64,000 nucleotides of DNA from Prorocentrum cordatum (GCA_963575745.1 CAUYUJ010012669.1:324501-388500), one strand, 5' to 3'; shown: positions 11,066 through 22,350, numbered from the stretch's first letter. Translations and numbers: made by a program. Notes: generated from the sequence alone by a model not told the origin.

Positions 11066-11745
11066 GCACACCCCTCACACGTTTCGTGGCCCCATAGGGA
11101 GCTCCACCGAAGGCCCAAATGGCTGCGTCCGCATGCCGCCGCCGCCCAATTTTGGCACACCCCTCACACGTTTCGTGGCCCCATAGGGAGCTCCACCGAA
11201 GGCCCAAATGGCTGCGTCCGCATGCCGCCGCCGCCCAATTTTGGCACACCCCTCACACGTTTCGTGGCCCCATAGGGAGCTCCACCGAAGGCCCAAATGG
11301 CTGCGTCCGCATGCCGCCGCCACCCAATTTTGGCACACCCCTCACACGTTTCGTGGCCCCATAGGGAGCTCCACCGAAGGCCCAAATGGCTGCGTCCGCA
11401 TGCCGCCGCCACCCAATTTTGGCACACCCCTCACACGTTTCGTGGCCCCATAGGGAGCTCCATCTAAGGCCCAAATGGCTGCGTCCGCATGCCGCCGCCC
11501 GCCCAATTTTGGCACACCCCTCACACGCTTCGTGGCCCCATGGGGAGCTCCACCGAAGGCCCAAATGGCTGCGTCCGCATGCCGCCGCCGCCCAATTTTG
11601 GCACACCCCTCACACGTTTCGTGGCCCCATAGGGAGCTCCATCTAAGGCCCAAATGGCTGCGTCCGCATGCCGCCGCCACCCCATATTTGGCACACCCCT
11701 TACACGTTTCGTGGCCCCATGGGGAGCTCCACCGAAGGCCCAATG
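11066..11745 (+). repeat. 89-bp satellite, about 7.5 units
   Basis: Unit begins GGCACACCCCTCACACG, contains TTTCGTGGCCCCATAGGGAG and AAATGGCTGCGTCCGCATGC, and repeats every 89 bases from 11066. The middle units are nearly identical. It appears to sit in the intron immediately upstream of the helicase-like exon. It is not a CRISPR array: there are no variable spacers. Confidence 0.93.
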
Positions 11746-11757
11746 GCTGCGGCCCAG

Positions 11758-12032
11758 GCGTGATCCTGGACTGCGGCCGCCACGAGGTCGGGAACGGCAA
11801 GAAGGAGGACGACGACTGGTGGCTGGAGCTCTACGTGCTGCTCTCGCGCGCCACGCGCCACGAGGATCTCCTGCTCATGCGGGCGCCGCTCATCGAGTTC
11901 TTCCTGGCAGGGCCGCCGGAGGGCTTGCGGAAGCAGCTGGAGCAGTTTGCAGCGCGCACGAAGCGGTGCAGGAGGGAGGCGACGGCCCTCGCCAGAGAGC
12001 TGGGCTTCAGCGAGTTCATCCGCGAGGCCTGA
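11758..12032 (+). CDS. Last exon of a PIF1-like DNA helicase (partial)
   Basis: A 3' splice site GCGGCCCAG/GCGTG precedes a frame (entry phase 1) that reads VILDCGRHEVG, WWLELYVLLSRATRHEDLLL, then a helical Leu/Arg/Glu-rich tail ending FIREA and TGA at 12030-12032. The LYVLLSRAT stretch is what helicase superfamily 1 members of the PIF1/RecD type carry near motif VI at their C-terminus, where the conserved Arg contacts ATP. From family knowledge these are 5'-3' DNA helicases acting in replication, telomere and mitochondrial DNA maintenance. Upstream exons with the Walker motifs are not found in the window; the 89-bp satellite fills the adjoining intron. It could be a pseudogene fragment, but the frame is intact to a natural stop. 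Confidence 0.6.
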
Positions 12033-12680
12033 CCTGGGGAGCGGCCCCGCACGAGCCAGCGGCGCGCGCTGGTTGTCGCTGACGCTTGGATGACCCCAGC
12101 TCGTCGCCGGGATTTCTCGCCAGAGGATGACCGGCGCCTGTCGGGGGATTTCACCCAGGTCGCGCCATTTTCGCACGCGTCGCCACGCAGCACGGGGGTG
12201 CTATCCGTCGACTCAGAGTCGCAGTGGACAACCCCCGCGCGTCGATGGGATTCCCTCGGGATGACCAGACCGCGTCGGCGAGGACTTCCCAGGCACTTTC
12301 GCGCGGCGCCGCCTGCGCGCTGCATTCTGCGTGGCTCGCTGTCGGTCTGGAGACAAAAACGTCTCCCCTCGTCTCTCGCTCCTCCTGGTTCCCATCGCTT
12401 CTTGACCGCGCGCTTCCCCGTCTCCTTTCTGCCGTTGCTGACCTGCCTTCGACATCTACACGGTGTCTCCGTCACCTCTTCCTGCGTGCCCAGTAACAGG
12501 TCTCATGATGCGATGATGATACTGATGTGTTGGCTCGCCCCAGTGAGCTCTCCTCCTCCGCCCGCCACCTCCTGCCCGCGCTGCCCTGTGCCTCGTCCAT
12601 GCAGTGGCGCGGTGCCTATGAGAAGAGGGGCCTAGTTTGCGTGCCCCCTCCTTCGTCTCATATCCGTGCGGTACTCGCAG
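12033..12680. other. No gene recognised; short degenerate repeats
   Basis: Diverged copies of a GATGACC..GCGTCG..GGGATTTC/TTCCC motif recur at 12089, 12127 and 12250. No coding signal after the helicase stop. Confidence 0.4.
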
Positions 12681-12861
12681 CTGCATATGGTTGGGTCCTT
12701 CGCCAGGCTAATTTGACACGGATTGTTGAGGGTGTTGGCAGGGTGGGCCACGCACTGTGCATGTTGTATATTGTTTTGTTGACAGGGATGGTGGGGGGGT
12801 GCCCGAATGGTTCCGGGTTGGCTGCCTGCCAGGTCTGGGGGGGGGGGGGGTATGAATAGGG
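12662..12861 (+). repeat. Dispersed repeat with copies at 29850 and 13380
   Basis: ATGGTTGGGTCCTTCGCCAG at about 12687 recurs at about 29874, in each case downstream of a related satellite array. The following GTTGAGGGTGTTGGCAGGGT recurs at 13400. Confidence 0.7.
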
Positions 12862-13280
12862 AACAATGATCAAAACACCCTCTCCGCACGCAAGCCTTTT
12901 AGTTCGCTCCCACCCGCCCTCCCACTATGTAAGTGGCACCCGAGCCTCGGCGTAGCCAGGGGCTGCCATTGAATGGACAGCCATTGGGAACCAAAGAGGA
13001 CGCCAGGTGCGTGACGCTCGCCGCGGGCTCCATAGGCGGTTGGTGTGCCGTTCTTGTAACAAACGTGATGCCTTCCGTCTGCATGGTCCAGATGCTGATG
13101 TGGGGGGCGTCAGCATTGTTCTGGGCTTTCGCGCAGCAAGCGTCATCTTGCGGGCACCACCGCCGTCCCTGTCCAAAGACAAAACAAAGTGATCGCGGGT
13201 GGCCAGCACAATGCCCACGACGTTGTCGCAACGTACACTTTGCATCCTTTTTTGACACGGATGGCTGTCTTGCACAAAGC
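12862..13280 (+). repeat. Dispersed repeat Z, copy 3
   Basis: Colinear with 10364-10790 (see that entry), with the same end block GTTGTCGCAACGTACACTTT. Confidence 0.85.
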
Positions 13281-14092
13281 GGCTTCCTTAAGGGTGCCCT
13301 GTCAAAAAATCACAACTTGCTCAGAGGGCTCCAGCGCACTGTCCAGATTTTGCTGCAACGTGCACTTCGTATTGTTTTTTGTTGTTGCTGATCGGGATTG
13401 TTGAGGGTGTTTGCAGGGTGGGCCCCGCACTGTGCATTTTGTCTTGTTTTGTTGACAGGACGGGAGGGGGGCGCATGGTTCCGGGTTGGCTGCCGGCCAA
13501 GTGGGGGAGGGAGTGTTGCTTAATAGGGAATTGTGATAAACTTTTCCCCGCAGGGGAAGAAAGGGATGTACGAATGGAGGGCAGCTCCTTTTCAAATGTG
13601 GTTTTCGTCTTAGTGCCGCGCACATTCGTTTTCAGAGTCTAGAGCAGTTTCAAGAGTTTTCATGGCAACGTCCCGTAAATGGTGTTTCGGCACGGTGTCG
13701 GATTGTTTGGGCGCAGCAATTACAATGATTCGTGGTGCTGAAGTCCCACAAAAAATGTCCTAGTACGGTTCAGGATCGTCAAGACGCAGCAGTCGCGGTG
13801 ATTCGCGGCGTTGATATCCCAGGAATGGTATTCTGGCAGGCTGCCGGGTTTTCAAGCGGCTGGTTTCCAACGGGACACTTCCTTCAGTGAAAATGGGTTA
13901 TTGTACGGGGCTTGCGAACAAGGAGCTCAGAGGGAAGGTATATTGCAACATCATTGACAGATCTTGAGCTTACGCTGGTCCCTCCTCCTCGAGTCTCGGA
14001 GTTGCACGCTGGCATCATCCCCGCTGCCACGAGCGCAACGTGCGCTCAGCATCCAACAATCATCGGCATCGCCATCGTGCTCCAGCCTCCAG
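13281..14092. other. No gene recognised
   Basis: Repeat fragments to 13520 (copies of the GGTTCCGGGTTGGCTGCC family), then unique-looking sequence up to the FN3 exon. A frame is open upstream of that exon, but the conserved residues start only at 14093. Confidence 0.4.
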
Positions 14093-14242
14093 CCTGGGAG
14101 GTGTACGCGGGCACCGACACCGAGTTCGATTCCGTCGGGCTGGCCACGGGCACGACGTATCGGTTCGTGGTCACCTCGGTGAACGTCGCTGGCGAGGGGC
14201 CCCAGCACGAGCCTGTTCAGATGCTGTGCTCGGGCACTCCAG
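14093..14242 (+). CDS. FN3-domain protein, exon encoding strands E-G of one FN3 module
   Basis: After GCCTCCAG/CC the frame reads WEVYAGTDTEFDSVGLA then GTTYRFVVTSVNVAGEGP and PVQMLCSGTPG. The order Y-x-F-x-V-x-(x)-V-N-x-x-G-x-G is the classic end of a fibronectin type III module, followed by a Ser-Gly-Thr-Pro-Gly linker. The best 3' boundary is CCA G/GAGGG at 14242, a GA donor; it gives phase 1 and joins exactly to the 16736 exon. FN3 modules are binding or structural repeats, usually extracellular; the cell location is not shown here. Repeats fill both flanks, so this is a short exon in a long repeat-filled gene, or a remnant of one. Confidence 0.65.
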
Positions 14243-14284
14243 GAGGGACCCCCCAGGGGGTGGGGGGCGGCGGAGCCCTTCGGG

Positions 14285-14405
14285 ATGCTCTCCAGTAGCT
14301 GCGCCTCGCCAGGAGCGTTCCACGGGTGCCCGATTCACCCCGAACAGTTGCTGGAACCCAGCGTTACAACCCGACTACCGAGTGTGTCCAGTCTTTTCGG
14401 AGGCC
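14285..14405 (+). repeat. Dispersed repeat R, copy 1
   Basis: CTCTCCAGTAGCTGCGCCTC, then GTTCCACGGGTGCCC and ACCCAGCGTTAC. Other copies are at 16980-17075 (same strand) and, reversed, at 31222-31290 and 44795-44850. It begins 43 bases into the proposed intron. Confidence 0.7.
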
Positions 14406-14449
14406 TGACAGTTGACACCAACATCATCACCTGGGCTCGCGATGAGGCT

Positions 14450-14915
14450 AGAAGGGAGGAGCAGGCGGAGAAGCAGAAGAAGGAGCAGGAGGAGGAGGAG
14501 GAGGGAGAGGAGGAGGAGAGGAAGGAGCAAGAGGAGGAGGAGGTGGAGGAGGAGGAGGAGAAGGAGGAGGAGGAGGAGGAGGAGGATGAGGAGGGGGGAG
14601 GACGAGGAGGGGGTAGAGAAAGAGGATTGGGATGCGGAGTGGGAGGGATGTGGAGGAGGAGGGGCACTGTAGATTTCCAAGGTAGCGCCAAGGAAAGTCG
14701 AACAATACGGGGAGAGAGCTGGAATGGGGGAAAGGGAGGGATATGAAGGGGAATAGAAGAGGCGCGGCGAAGGAGGAGGGTGAGGAGAAGGAGGAGGTGG
14801 AGGAGGAGGAGGAGGGAGGGAGAGGGGAGGAGGAGGAGGAGGAGGAGGAGGAGAAGGAGGAGGTGGAGGAGGAACAGGATGAGGAGGCGGAAGAGGCGGA
14901 GGAGGACTAGGACGA
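14450..14915. repeat. GGA/GAG-rich low-complexity tracts
   Basis: Two purine tracts, about 14455-14620 and 14755-14915, separated by less biased DNA. Poly-Glu and poly-Ser frames here are not genes. Confidence 0.9.
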
Positions 14916-16735
14916 TAAATAAGGAATAAGGTGTCCCATCGACGGCTTACGTGGGCCTTTCGCAGAGGCCTCCGAGGACAGGACCCGGCTGTCGAGCAAG
15001 CCTAGGTCATGCCGCGGATAAGGAGCAGGTGGTGGGCCATCAAGGATGTTCGTGGTTCGGTCGATCCTGTTGCATCGCCGTCGGTTGCGTTAGGTCGCTT
15101 CGGTTCGGTCGGTCATCGTACCGTTGCCGCGTCGCTGCGCCCTTGTAGACTGCTTGCGGCCTGTCGATTTCGGCTGGTTTCGGTTTCGCTGTCGGTTCGG
15201 TCAGTTTTCGGTGTTGCTAGTGCCGCGCACGGCCTTGGGCATAGGTGGAGTTCTTCGTTGCCACGCGTACACCCTCCGTGTCTGCGCACAGTTCGCGGTG
15301 GAGTGCCGAAGCTCGCAGCGTCGCTTTTGTGTCACTAAGCATTGCACGGCAACTTTCGGTCATCACTCATCATTTTCGCACCGAGGGAGGCTACCGTAAG
15401 CGATCATTGTCAGGTGGCGTATGCTCTTCGTTGGACTTGTACGCCGCCTCAACTAGAGCGCTGCCAGCAAGTGCCGGCGAAGCCGCCTGGAATGCCGCGG
15501 TGTCGGTGCCTTTGGGGGGTTCCGCGCCGCCAAGGCTCGACCTGAACGGTCTTTGGCAATTTCGTGGGCCGTACCAGGGCCGAATTTCCATCCTGCGTCG
15601 TTTCTTAACGGCCCCGCTGTGCCTGGCGAGGGCCACCAACCAGATGCTGAAAGCCGCAAAGAAACCTCCCGTTGCAATTTTGTTCAAAGACGCGAGGGGG
15701 AAGGTTGAGCGCTGCCAGTGGCACGGAGTCGGCAGATATGGAACGATCTGGCGGTCGAGATGCCGCCAGTCGTTTTAGGATGAACGATCCACGCGGTGCC
15801 AGGAACCAACGCCGGGGATGTCACGACACGAACCTTCCGCGAGCTCGCCAGAGTCCCCAGACATAGGCCGCTCTTTTTTGTTTTCAGTCCGCGGCCCCGG
15901 ACGTATGGCCCCCCTCCCTGCGAATTGTCTTGCGTCCTGGATCCATGTTTGATCCCCCAGGGCCAACCAACGGGCCCCCGAGGCCGAGATCTAGGACGAG
16001 TGCCCAGACGGACAAAAATCGCATCGCCGAGATCTGGCGACGGCGACCCCCAGGACCCTAAAGAAAAAGCGAGCCTCTCCCTGCTTCCCGCATCAAAAGG
16101 TTAACAGCCTCAGGGCGACGCGGCGCGATCCTCCGACCCCACCCACTCTGCCTCCACTAGGGCGGTCGAGCCCTGGGATCCGACGCCGCGACAAAAAGAC
16201 AGCATCGTAGGCCGTAGGCCCCGCAGGCTGGCTGCTTGCTCCCCTTCCCCCCAGCGATAGGTCGGATCGTCGATCGGAGTGAAGCGGATCGGCGGAAGTC
16301 GGCAGCCAAGTCGGGAAAAGGCGAATCGGCGGAAATCGGCTGGCTAGTAGGGCCTCCAGAGAGAGACCGAAGCCCAAGTCGGAATCCGAAGTCGAATCGA
16401 ATCGGAATCGGAATCCATGGAAATCGAACCAAATCAAGTCGGAGTGGTCGAAATGAGCCCAGCGCCCCGCCAGTGGCTGGTGGCCAGTGGGCCGCCCATG
16501 CATGTCCATACTATTTGCGCGTCGCCGCCCCGCCCCCCCGCCAGGGGCGACGCGCACGCTCGGAATCCTAATTACAGCATGAGCTCTGTGGCGGGCGCTT
16601 TCTGACCATACCGCTCCGGAATCGATGTGCTACAAGATTCGGGCACCGTATGGTTCGGTTCGGACGCGCGTCCCCAACAGAGGCACATCGTACCAGTATG
16701 TCCTTGTGCGCGCCCCGCCGGTGGCCAGTGGGCAG
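14916..16735. other. Proposed FN3-gene intron; no gene recognised
   Basis: Holds degenerate TCGGTTCGGTCGGTC repeats at 15055-15230, an unrecognised open segment at 15440-15775, and a GAATCGGAATCGGAATC repeat near 16370-16420. I see no conserved domain. Confidence 0.4.
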
Positions 16736-16816
16736 GAGCGCCGGTGGACTTCCAGATCTCGCAGGTGTCGAGCTTCGAGGCGGTGGCCAGCTGGACGCCG
16801 CCAGCCGACGATGGAG
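16736..16816 (+). CDS. FN3-domain protein, exon encoding strands A-B of the next FN3 module
   Basis: After GTGGGCAG/GA the frame reads APVDFQISQ, then VSSFEAVASWTPPADDGG. The W-x-P-P-x-D-x-G-G motif is typical of the FN3 B-C region. The exon must end inside Gly; GATGGAG/GCCCG gives a GC donor at 16817 and leaves phase 1, which joins without change to GC ACT at 18752 to restore the glycine. The predicted join across the previous GA donor reads SGTPG-APVDF, a normal FN3 linker. Short length (81 bases) means the call rests on the two phase-matched joins. Confidence 0.65.
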
Positions 16817-17269
16817 GCCCGCGGCCGGGGAGAAGGAGGAAAGGCTACCCAATCTTGTGCAGTCACAGACCCCCTCGCGTCGCGAAAGAAACTAATACAA
16901 GGGACCCAGCACAGCAGGGTGGTTGGTAACAATCGAGATCCGAGGTTCGAAGGTTTCTCGCCGGTTTGCCAGTGTCGGGAGGCTCTCCAGCAGTTGCGCC
17001 TCACCGCCTCACCGAGAGTGTTTCGGGGATGCCCAGCTTATCCCGATCGGCGGTTGGAGACCGGCGTTACGACTGGCAAACCAGACCCCCTCGAGTCGCG
17101 AAAAGAACTGCGATTTCAGCCTTGGGGGCCCCCGCCAGGCCCTGAGACCGTCGAAAAACGACTCAGGCGACTCAGGAAGAAAATCGGGTTCCGTGGAACG
17201 GGTCCAGTTCTCTGGGGAAACACATTGTGAACATCTCGACGTCGGGTGTCTGGGCCACGTCCCGAGTAT
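16817..17269. repeat. Intron with dispersed repeats (R copy 2 and CAGACCCCCTCGCGTCG family)
   Basis: CAGACCCCCTCGCGTCGCGA at 16866 and a variant at 17083 belong to a family also seen at 33839 and 45063. R copy 2 lies at 16980-17075. No gene. Confidence 0.65.
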
Positions 17270-17372
17270 TTCCCAGCCTCCTGGCCTCGGATCGGAGCGA
17301 CACTCTATCCGCTCGCAGGGCATAGCGCGTCGCAGGGGCCGCCGATGCGACACTCTAAGCAAAGGTTCCCAA
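17270..17372 (+). repeat. Stem-loop-rich dispersed repeat S, partial copy
   Basis: GGAGCGACACTCTATCCGCT, CGCAGGGCATAGCGCGTCGC and AAAGGTTCCC match the right half of the copies at 30145-30351 and 32697-32894. Confidence 0.65.
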
Positions 17373-18751
17373 AGGTAGGTGATGCTTACTTCGGGGTCGC
17401 CACTTTCCTTCTTACGCTGGCACCGTATTATTTGTACGAAGCTCAGCTTCTTTCGTATATCGCTTGCCGGACGTGCGCGCTCTCTTCTGCCTCTCGTCCC
17501 TCCTGTGTCTTCGTTCCTCCTACCTCCTCCGTCTTTCTTCATCCTCGGAGGGGTCGGCTGCGGATATTCGCGGGGATGACCTCGGAGGCGGTCTGATTGC
17601 ATTCCCCCAGCAATGACCTGCGCGCTTGGATTTTGCCCTCCCCCCCAGCGGCCTCCTGGAGCTGCGCACGAAAGGTCACTCTTGCCTAGGGTCACTATTG
17701 CCCAGGGTAGTGTAGCAGAGAGGAACGTGGAGGGATGAGGAGTAACAAGTGCAAGGTGCGAGGCCAGCCTGACTCTAACGGCGAGGCCAAGAGCAAACAA
17801 AACACCAAGAAGCGTTGAGGTTGGTTGGTGTGAGCCATGCTTTACGAGGATGCGCTCGGCTGTAGCGTGCGCCACTCCTGGGACACATAACAATTCGACT
17901 GAGTTTTTCTGTTCGGGCGTTTCGGGACGCTGCTCTTAAGCCGTTGCATATTCTTTCCGATATCGGGCAGCCGCGACAGCCAGGGGAGGGACTGCTCGCG
18001 AGTGCTGCCATTTTCTGGCTGACAATACAACAGGCCCAGTGATGAAAGAGGACAGGTGAAGAGGCGGAGGGAGTGGTAACCAGCGCGAGGGCTCGATAGT
18101 CTCATGGTCCGAAGCTGCTGCACCACGGAATAGAATCAGTCAGGTGGCTGAGTGCGTGTTGAAGCCAACCAGACATGATCCTACAGCGTGGGTAGCGGTT
18201 TGATGCCGATGTCTTCTCATACTCCTGGACTTTGTCGCGCGCCACCTTTTGTTTTCTCCTGACCCTCCGTCTCTCTTTCTGCGTATCGTTGGGCCTCCAC
18301 GTTTTAGCTCTCTTTATATCTATAGTTACAGACGTATATCCGTACATGTCCCTCCCTTTCACTCTCTCTCTTTCTCCTTCTTTCTCTGCCTCACATTCTC
18401 TCTCCCTCAGCCCCCCTGCATTTTTCCCGTTGTACCCCCCTTCCCGAGGAGCCTATCGTCTGAGGTTATGCCCGCCAGTGCTGCCCTCCATTTACACCTC
18501 CCAATCTTGCCATCTGCACTCGCTATCTTTTGCCTGGCCATGGTCGAACAGCCTGCATTCAAGGATGAGCCTTTGAAGCAGGGGGACGGTGAAGCCCTAG
18601 ATACCGAGGGTGCTTGAAATTTGTTATCCTCTCTCAGTACATGGGTGCCCCTGACCTGACGCGTTCTAGAAGATGCCTTCCGCCCTCATGCTCAATCTTT
18701 ATGATGGATTGCGGTTGCAGAGCTCCCGTTCATTCGAATGTCTGGTTGCAG
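17373..18751. other. Remaining intron sequence; no gene recognised
   Basis: Includes a CT-rich stretch at 18250-18420 and unique-looking sequence. No conserved frame found. Confidence 0.4.
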
Positions 18752-18802
18752 GCACTGAGATTATTCGGTACGAGATCTGGTACACCGACGACATGTCCGC
18801 AG
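18752..18802 (+). CDS. FN3-domain protein, exon encoding strand C of the FN3 module
   Basis: GGTTGCAG/GC is followed by GTEIIRYEIWYTDD, the FN3 C-strand consensus (hydrophobic-x-x-Y-x-hydrophobic-x-Y/W). Joined to the 16736 exon it gives DDGGTEIIRYEIWYTDD, a complete FN3 B-C-C' stretch in frame. A GA donor at GCAG/GAGC (18803) would leave phase 1, as in the first FN3 exon; a GT donor near 18839 is an alternative. The E-G exon expected next was not found before the Ser/Thr repeats. Confidence 0.6.
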
Positions 18803-19290
18803 GAGCAGCGATCGACAGGCTTCCACATGGGCACGGGTGTGGGGAAAAGCAAGCAATGCAGGTTGCATGTTCAATTGATGCCTACTCTGTTGCACGCTCG
18901 TGGTTGCGCGGCGCCGACAGCGGCCATGCCTCCTTGCTGTGCATTCTCTGCTGGCGTGCCCTCCCCAACGGAGCGTAAGCAGGCTTGTGATTTTGCTTCT
19001 CAGACTTCGCTCGGATGCGAGGGGCGGTTGCCCGACGGGGGTGCGAAGAAGACTCGCGGCAGGCTCGCCTGGAGTGGTTCTGGCACCGTCTCGGACGTCC
19101 TCGTCTTCTCGTCCGGCACGTCCCTGAAGGTGCAGGCGAGAGCGCCCCCACTCGCCCCTGCTGCCGCCAGTGCCTTGCGGGTGGATGATGGTGATGATGA
19201 TGAGGAGGAGGAGGAGGAGGAGGATGAATAGGAGGAGGAGGGGGAGGAGGAGGAGGAGGAGGAGGAGGAGGAGGAGGAGCAGCACCACAA
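18803..19290. other. No gene recognised; ends in GAG/GAT microsatellite
   Basis: Unique-looking sequence to about 19190, then a GATGATGAGGAGG purine tract to 19280. Confidence 0.5.
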
Positions 19291-21350
19291 GAGTTACGAC
19301 CACGACCGCCCCTCTGGCAAGCACGTCGCTGAGCCGTGCGAGTGAGAGCAGCACCACGACGACCACGACCGCCACAAGCAGTAGCACGCCAAGCAGCACC
19401 GCTCTGGCAAGCACGCCGGTGAGCAATACGCAAGTGAGAGCAGCACCGCGACAGTTTCGACCACGACGGCAACCAGCAGCACCACACCAAGCAGCACGAC
19501 ACTGAAAAGCCCGTCGGTGAGCAGTACTATGAGTGAGAGCAGGACCACGAGAGTTGCGACCACGACCGCAACCGGCAGCACCACGCCAAGCAGCACCACT
19601 CTGACGCGCACGTCGGTGAGCAGTACGAATGAGAACAGCACCACGAGAGGTACGACCACGACCGCAACCAGCAGCACCACGCCAGGCAGCTTTACTCGGA
19701 CAAGCACGTCGGCGACCAGTACGGGTGAGAGGAGCACCGCGAGAGTTACGACCACGACCGCAAAGAGCAGCACCACGCCAGTCAGCACTACTCTGACAAG
19801 AACGTCTGTGAGCAGTGTGAGTGAGAGCAGGACCACGAGAGTTTCGACTACGACCGCGAGTGGAAGCACCACGCCAAGCAGCACGACACTGGCAAGCACG
19901 TCGGTGAGCAGTACGAGTGAGAGCAGCAACGCGAAGGTTACGGCCACGGCCGCAACCAGCAGTACAACTCCAAGCAGCACCACTCAGGCAAGCAAGTCGT
20001 TGAGCAGTGTGCGTGAGATCAGCACCACGAGCGTTACGACCACGACAGCAACCAGCAGCACCGAGCAGTGTGAGTGAGAGCAGCACCACGAGAGTTACGA
20101 CCACGACCGCAACCAGCAGCACCGCTCCAAGCAGCACCTCTCTGACAAGCCCGTCGGTGAGCAGTACTACGAGTGAAAGCCACACCACGAGAGGTACGAC
20201 CACGGCCGCTACCGGCAGCACCTCGCCAAGCAGCACCTCTATGACAAGTACGTCGTTGAGCCGCACGTGTGAGAGCTGCACCACGAGAATTTCGATCACG
20301 AGCGCTAGTGGCAGCACAACTCTGACACACACGTCGATGAGCACGAGTGAGAGCAGCACCACGATTTACGACCGCGACGGCAACCAGCAGCACCACGGCA
20401 AGCAACACCACTCAGGCAAGCAAGTCGTTGAGCAGTGTGAGTGAGAGCAGCACCACGAGAGGTACGACCACGACCGTAACCAGCAGCACCACGCCAAGCA
20501 GCACCACGCTAGCAAACACGTCGGTGAGCAGTACGAGTGAGAGCAGCACCGCGGCAGTTACGACCACGACCGCAACCAGCAGCACCACGCCAAGCAGCAC
20601 CTCTCTGACAAGCCCGTCGGTGAGCAGTACTACGAGTGAAAGCCACACCACGAGAGGTACGACCACGGCCGCTACCGGCAGCACCTCGCCAAGCAGCACC
20701 TCTATGACAAGTACGTTTCTGAGGTGCACGAGTGAGAGCAGCATCGCGATAATTACGACCACGACCGCTAGTGGCAGCACCACTCTGACACGCACGTCGA
20801 TGAGCACGAGTGAGAGCAGCACCACGATTTACGACGACCGCGACGGCAACCAGCAGCACCACGCCAAGCAACACCATTCAGGCAAGCAAGTCGTTGAGCA
20901 GTGTTAGTGAGAGCAGCATCACGAGAGTTACGACCACGACCGCAACCAGCAGCACCGCTCCAAGCAGCACCAATCTGACAAGCCCGTCGATGAGCAATAC
21001 GAGTGAGAGCAACACCACGAGAGGTACGACTCCGACCGCAACCAGCAGTACCACGCCAAGCACAGCTACTCTGACAAGCACGTCGGTGAACAATATGAGT
21101 GAGAGCAGCACCGCGAGAATTGCGATCACGACCGCAACCAGCAGCACCACTCCAGGCAGCACTACCTCGACAAGCACGTCGGTGAGCAGTACGAGTGAGA
21201 GCAGCACCGCGAGATGTACGACCACGACCGCCGACGGCAGCACCAAGCCAAACAGCACTACTCTGACAAGCACGTGTGTGAGCAGTACGAGTGAGAGCAG
21301 CACCACGAGAGTGTCGACCACGACCGCTACCAGCAGCACTACGCCAAGCA
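19291..21350 (+). repeat. 99-bp tandem repeat encoding Ser/Thr-rich 33-residue units
   Basis: About 20 units, each with a version of ACGTCGGTGAGCAGTACGAG, AGAGCAGCACCACGAGAG and ACCACGACCGCAACCAGCAG. On the + strand one frame gives TSVSSTSESSTTRVTTTT-type residues, like a mucin or adhesin stalk. The frame jumps between blocks (19517-20077, 20007-20444, 20347-20907, then 20810 onward), so it is not one intact coding sequence here. A higher-order duplication of about 460 bases repeats 20141-20255 at 20602-20715. The repeat may be a decayed stalk region of the FN3 protein, or a minisatellite with no coding role. Confidence 0.8.
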
Positions 21351-22350
21351 TACCCACGTTTCTGCGCATCCCGTCCTTGCCTGTCTGGGCGTCGCCCCTC
21401 CCGCAGGGCCCCAGAGGCCATGGCACGTCCACAGTCGAGCTGTACTTTCGGCACCACCTCCGATCTTGTGCAAGATTCGCCAGCGGCGCGGCCTTCGGGA
21501 GCAGCGAGAATGGGGGGCCGCCAGGGCTCCGCGCCACCGATCCCTTCTCCTGGGTGCCCAGCCTCATTGACAAGGCACTGCTGGGGGCATTCCTGGCCAC
21601 GCGACTGACGTCAACCATCATACTCTGGGGCATATTCCAGGTGCTCCGCCGCGAGGCTGTCGCCGCGATGCTGCTCACCACCGCGGGACATGCAGTCACC
21701 GCTGGCCGCGTGCCAATCGCGCCCCTGACAGCCGCCACTTCGGGCTTCCCAGTGCCCGTTATGGCCTCCAGTGCCTTGCGGATGGGCGGCGCTCGAACGG
21801 CTCTGTGGGTTGGGGGGCTTCGTGGCCATCCTGTGGGGCGCCTACGCCACGCCATGGGTCTGCCGCCTCGTCAGCGTCACGGTCGCCGCCCCGGATTGGA
21901 CTTGCTTGGGGCCCGACGTCTGTCTTCCAGTCCTGGCCGCCGCGGCCGCGCGCAGAGCCCAGACTGGCCGCCCAGGGGGCCAACGTGGCAAAATGGCACA
22001 TCGATGCCAAGCGCACCCGGGCTTCTTGCACTTGCTTCGCCTCCTCGTGCAGGAGCCCCATCGCCAAAGGGGATTTGCGCGTGCGCGGCGCGGCCAGCAC
22101 GGCAACAGGAGGACCGTGCCAAGGCCCAGAAGTTTTGCGACCACCCCGGCGGGGTTACGGGATCGGACTACGTTGATACAGTTCGACAGGCCAAAAGACA
22201 AAGGCGACGGGCTGCGGACCCTGGGGACGCCAACCCGCCCGCGGGGGAGCCCCACGAACATTTCGACGAGCTGCCAGGGGACCAGAACCCAGAGAACCGC
22301 GACACCGGGTGCAGGGCAGAGGAGCTCCGGAACATGGCTTGATGGGGCAC
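21351..22350 (+). pseudogene. Decayed reading frame with PARP-type zinc-finger resemblance
   Basis: The Ser/Thr frame continues to TGA at 22340. Between about 21985 and 22200 two + frames carry residues resembling a PARP-type zinc finger: AKWHIDAKRTRASC, then CRSPIAKGDLRVR, and in a neighbouring frame DRAKAQKFCDHPGGVTG. The first cysteine pair, the Lys-Gly-x-Leu-Arg core and the His/Cys-Phe-Gly-Gly part appear in the family's order but in different frames. Such fingers bind nicked DNA in PARP1 and DNA ligase III. If real, the region holds a frameshifted copy or a missed intron. Hydrophobic stretches at 21620-21770 are not clearly membrane segments. Confidence 0.35.

Noticed and set aside
11066-11745. 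Regularly spaced repeats resembling a CRISPR array
   Set aside because: The whole 89-bp unit is conserved, with no variable spacers and no cas genes; the setting is eukaryotic.
17009-17893. Minus-strand 294-codon frame
   Set aside because: No domain recognised; it covers repeats R and S and the CAGACCCCCTCGCGTCG family, so it is not a single gene.
18761-20362. Minus-strand 533-codon frame rich in Val/Leu and Arg/Gly
   Set aside because: Antisense of the Ser/Thr-encoding 99-bp repeat; its hydrophobicity follows from the complement of Ser/Thr codons.
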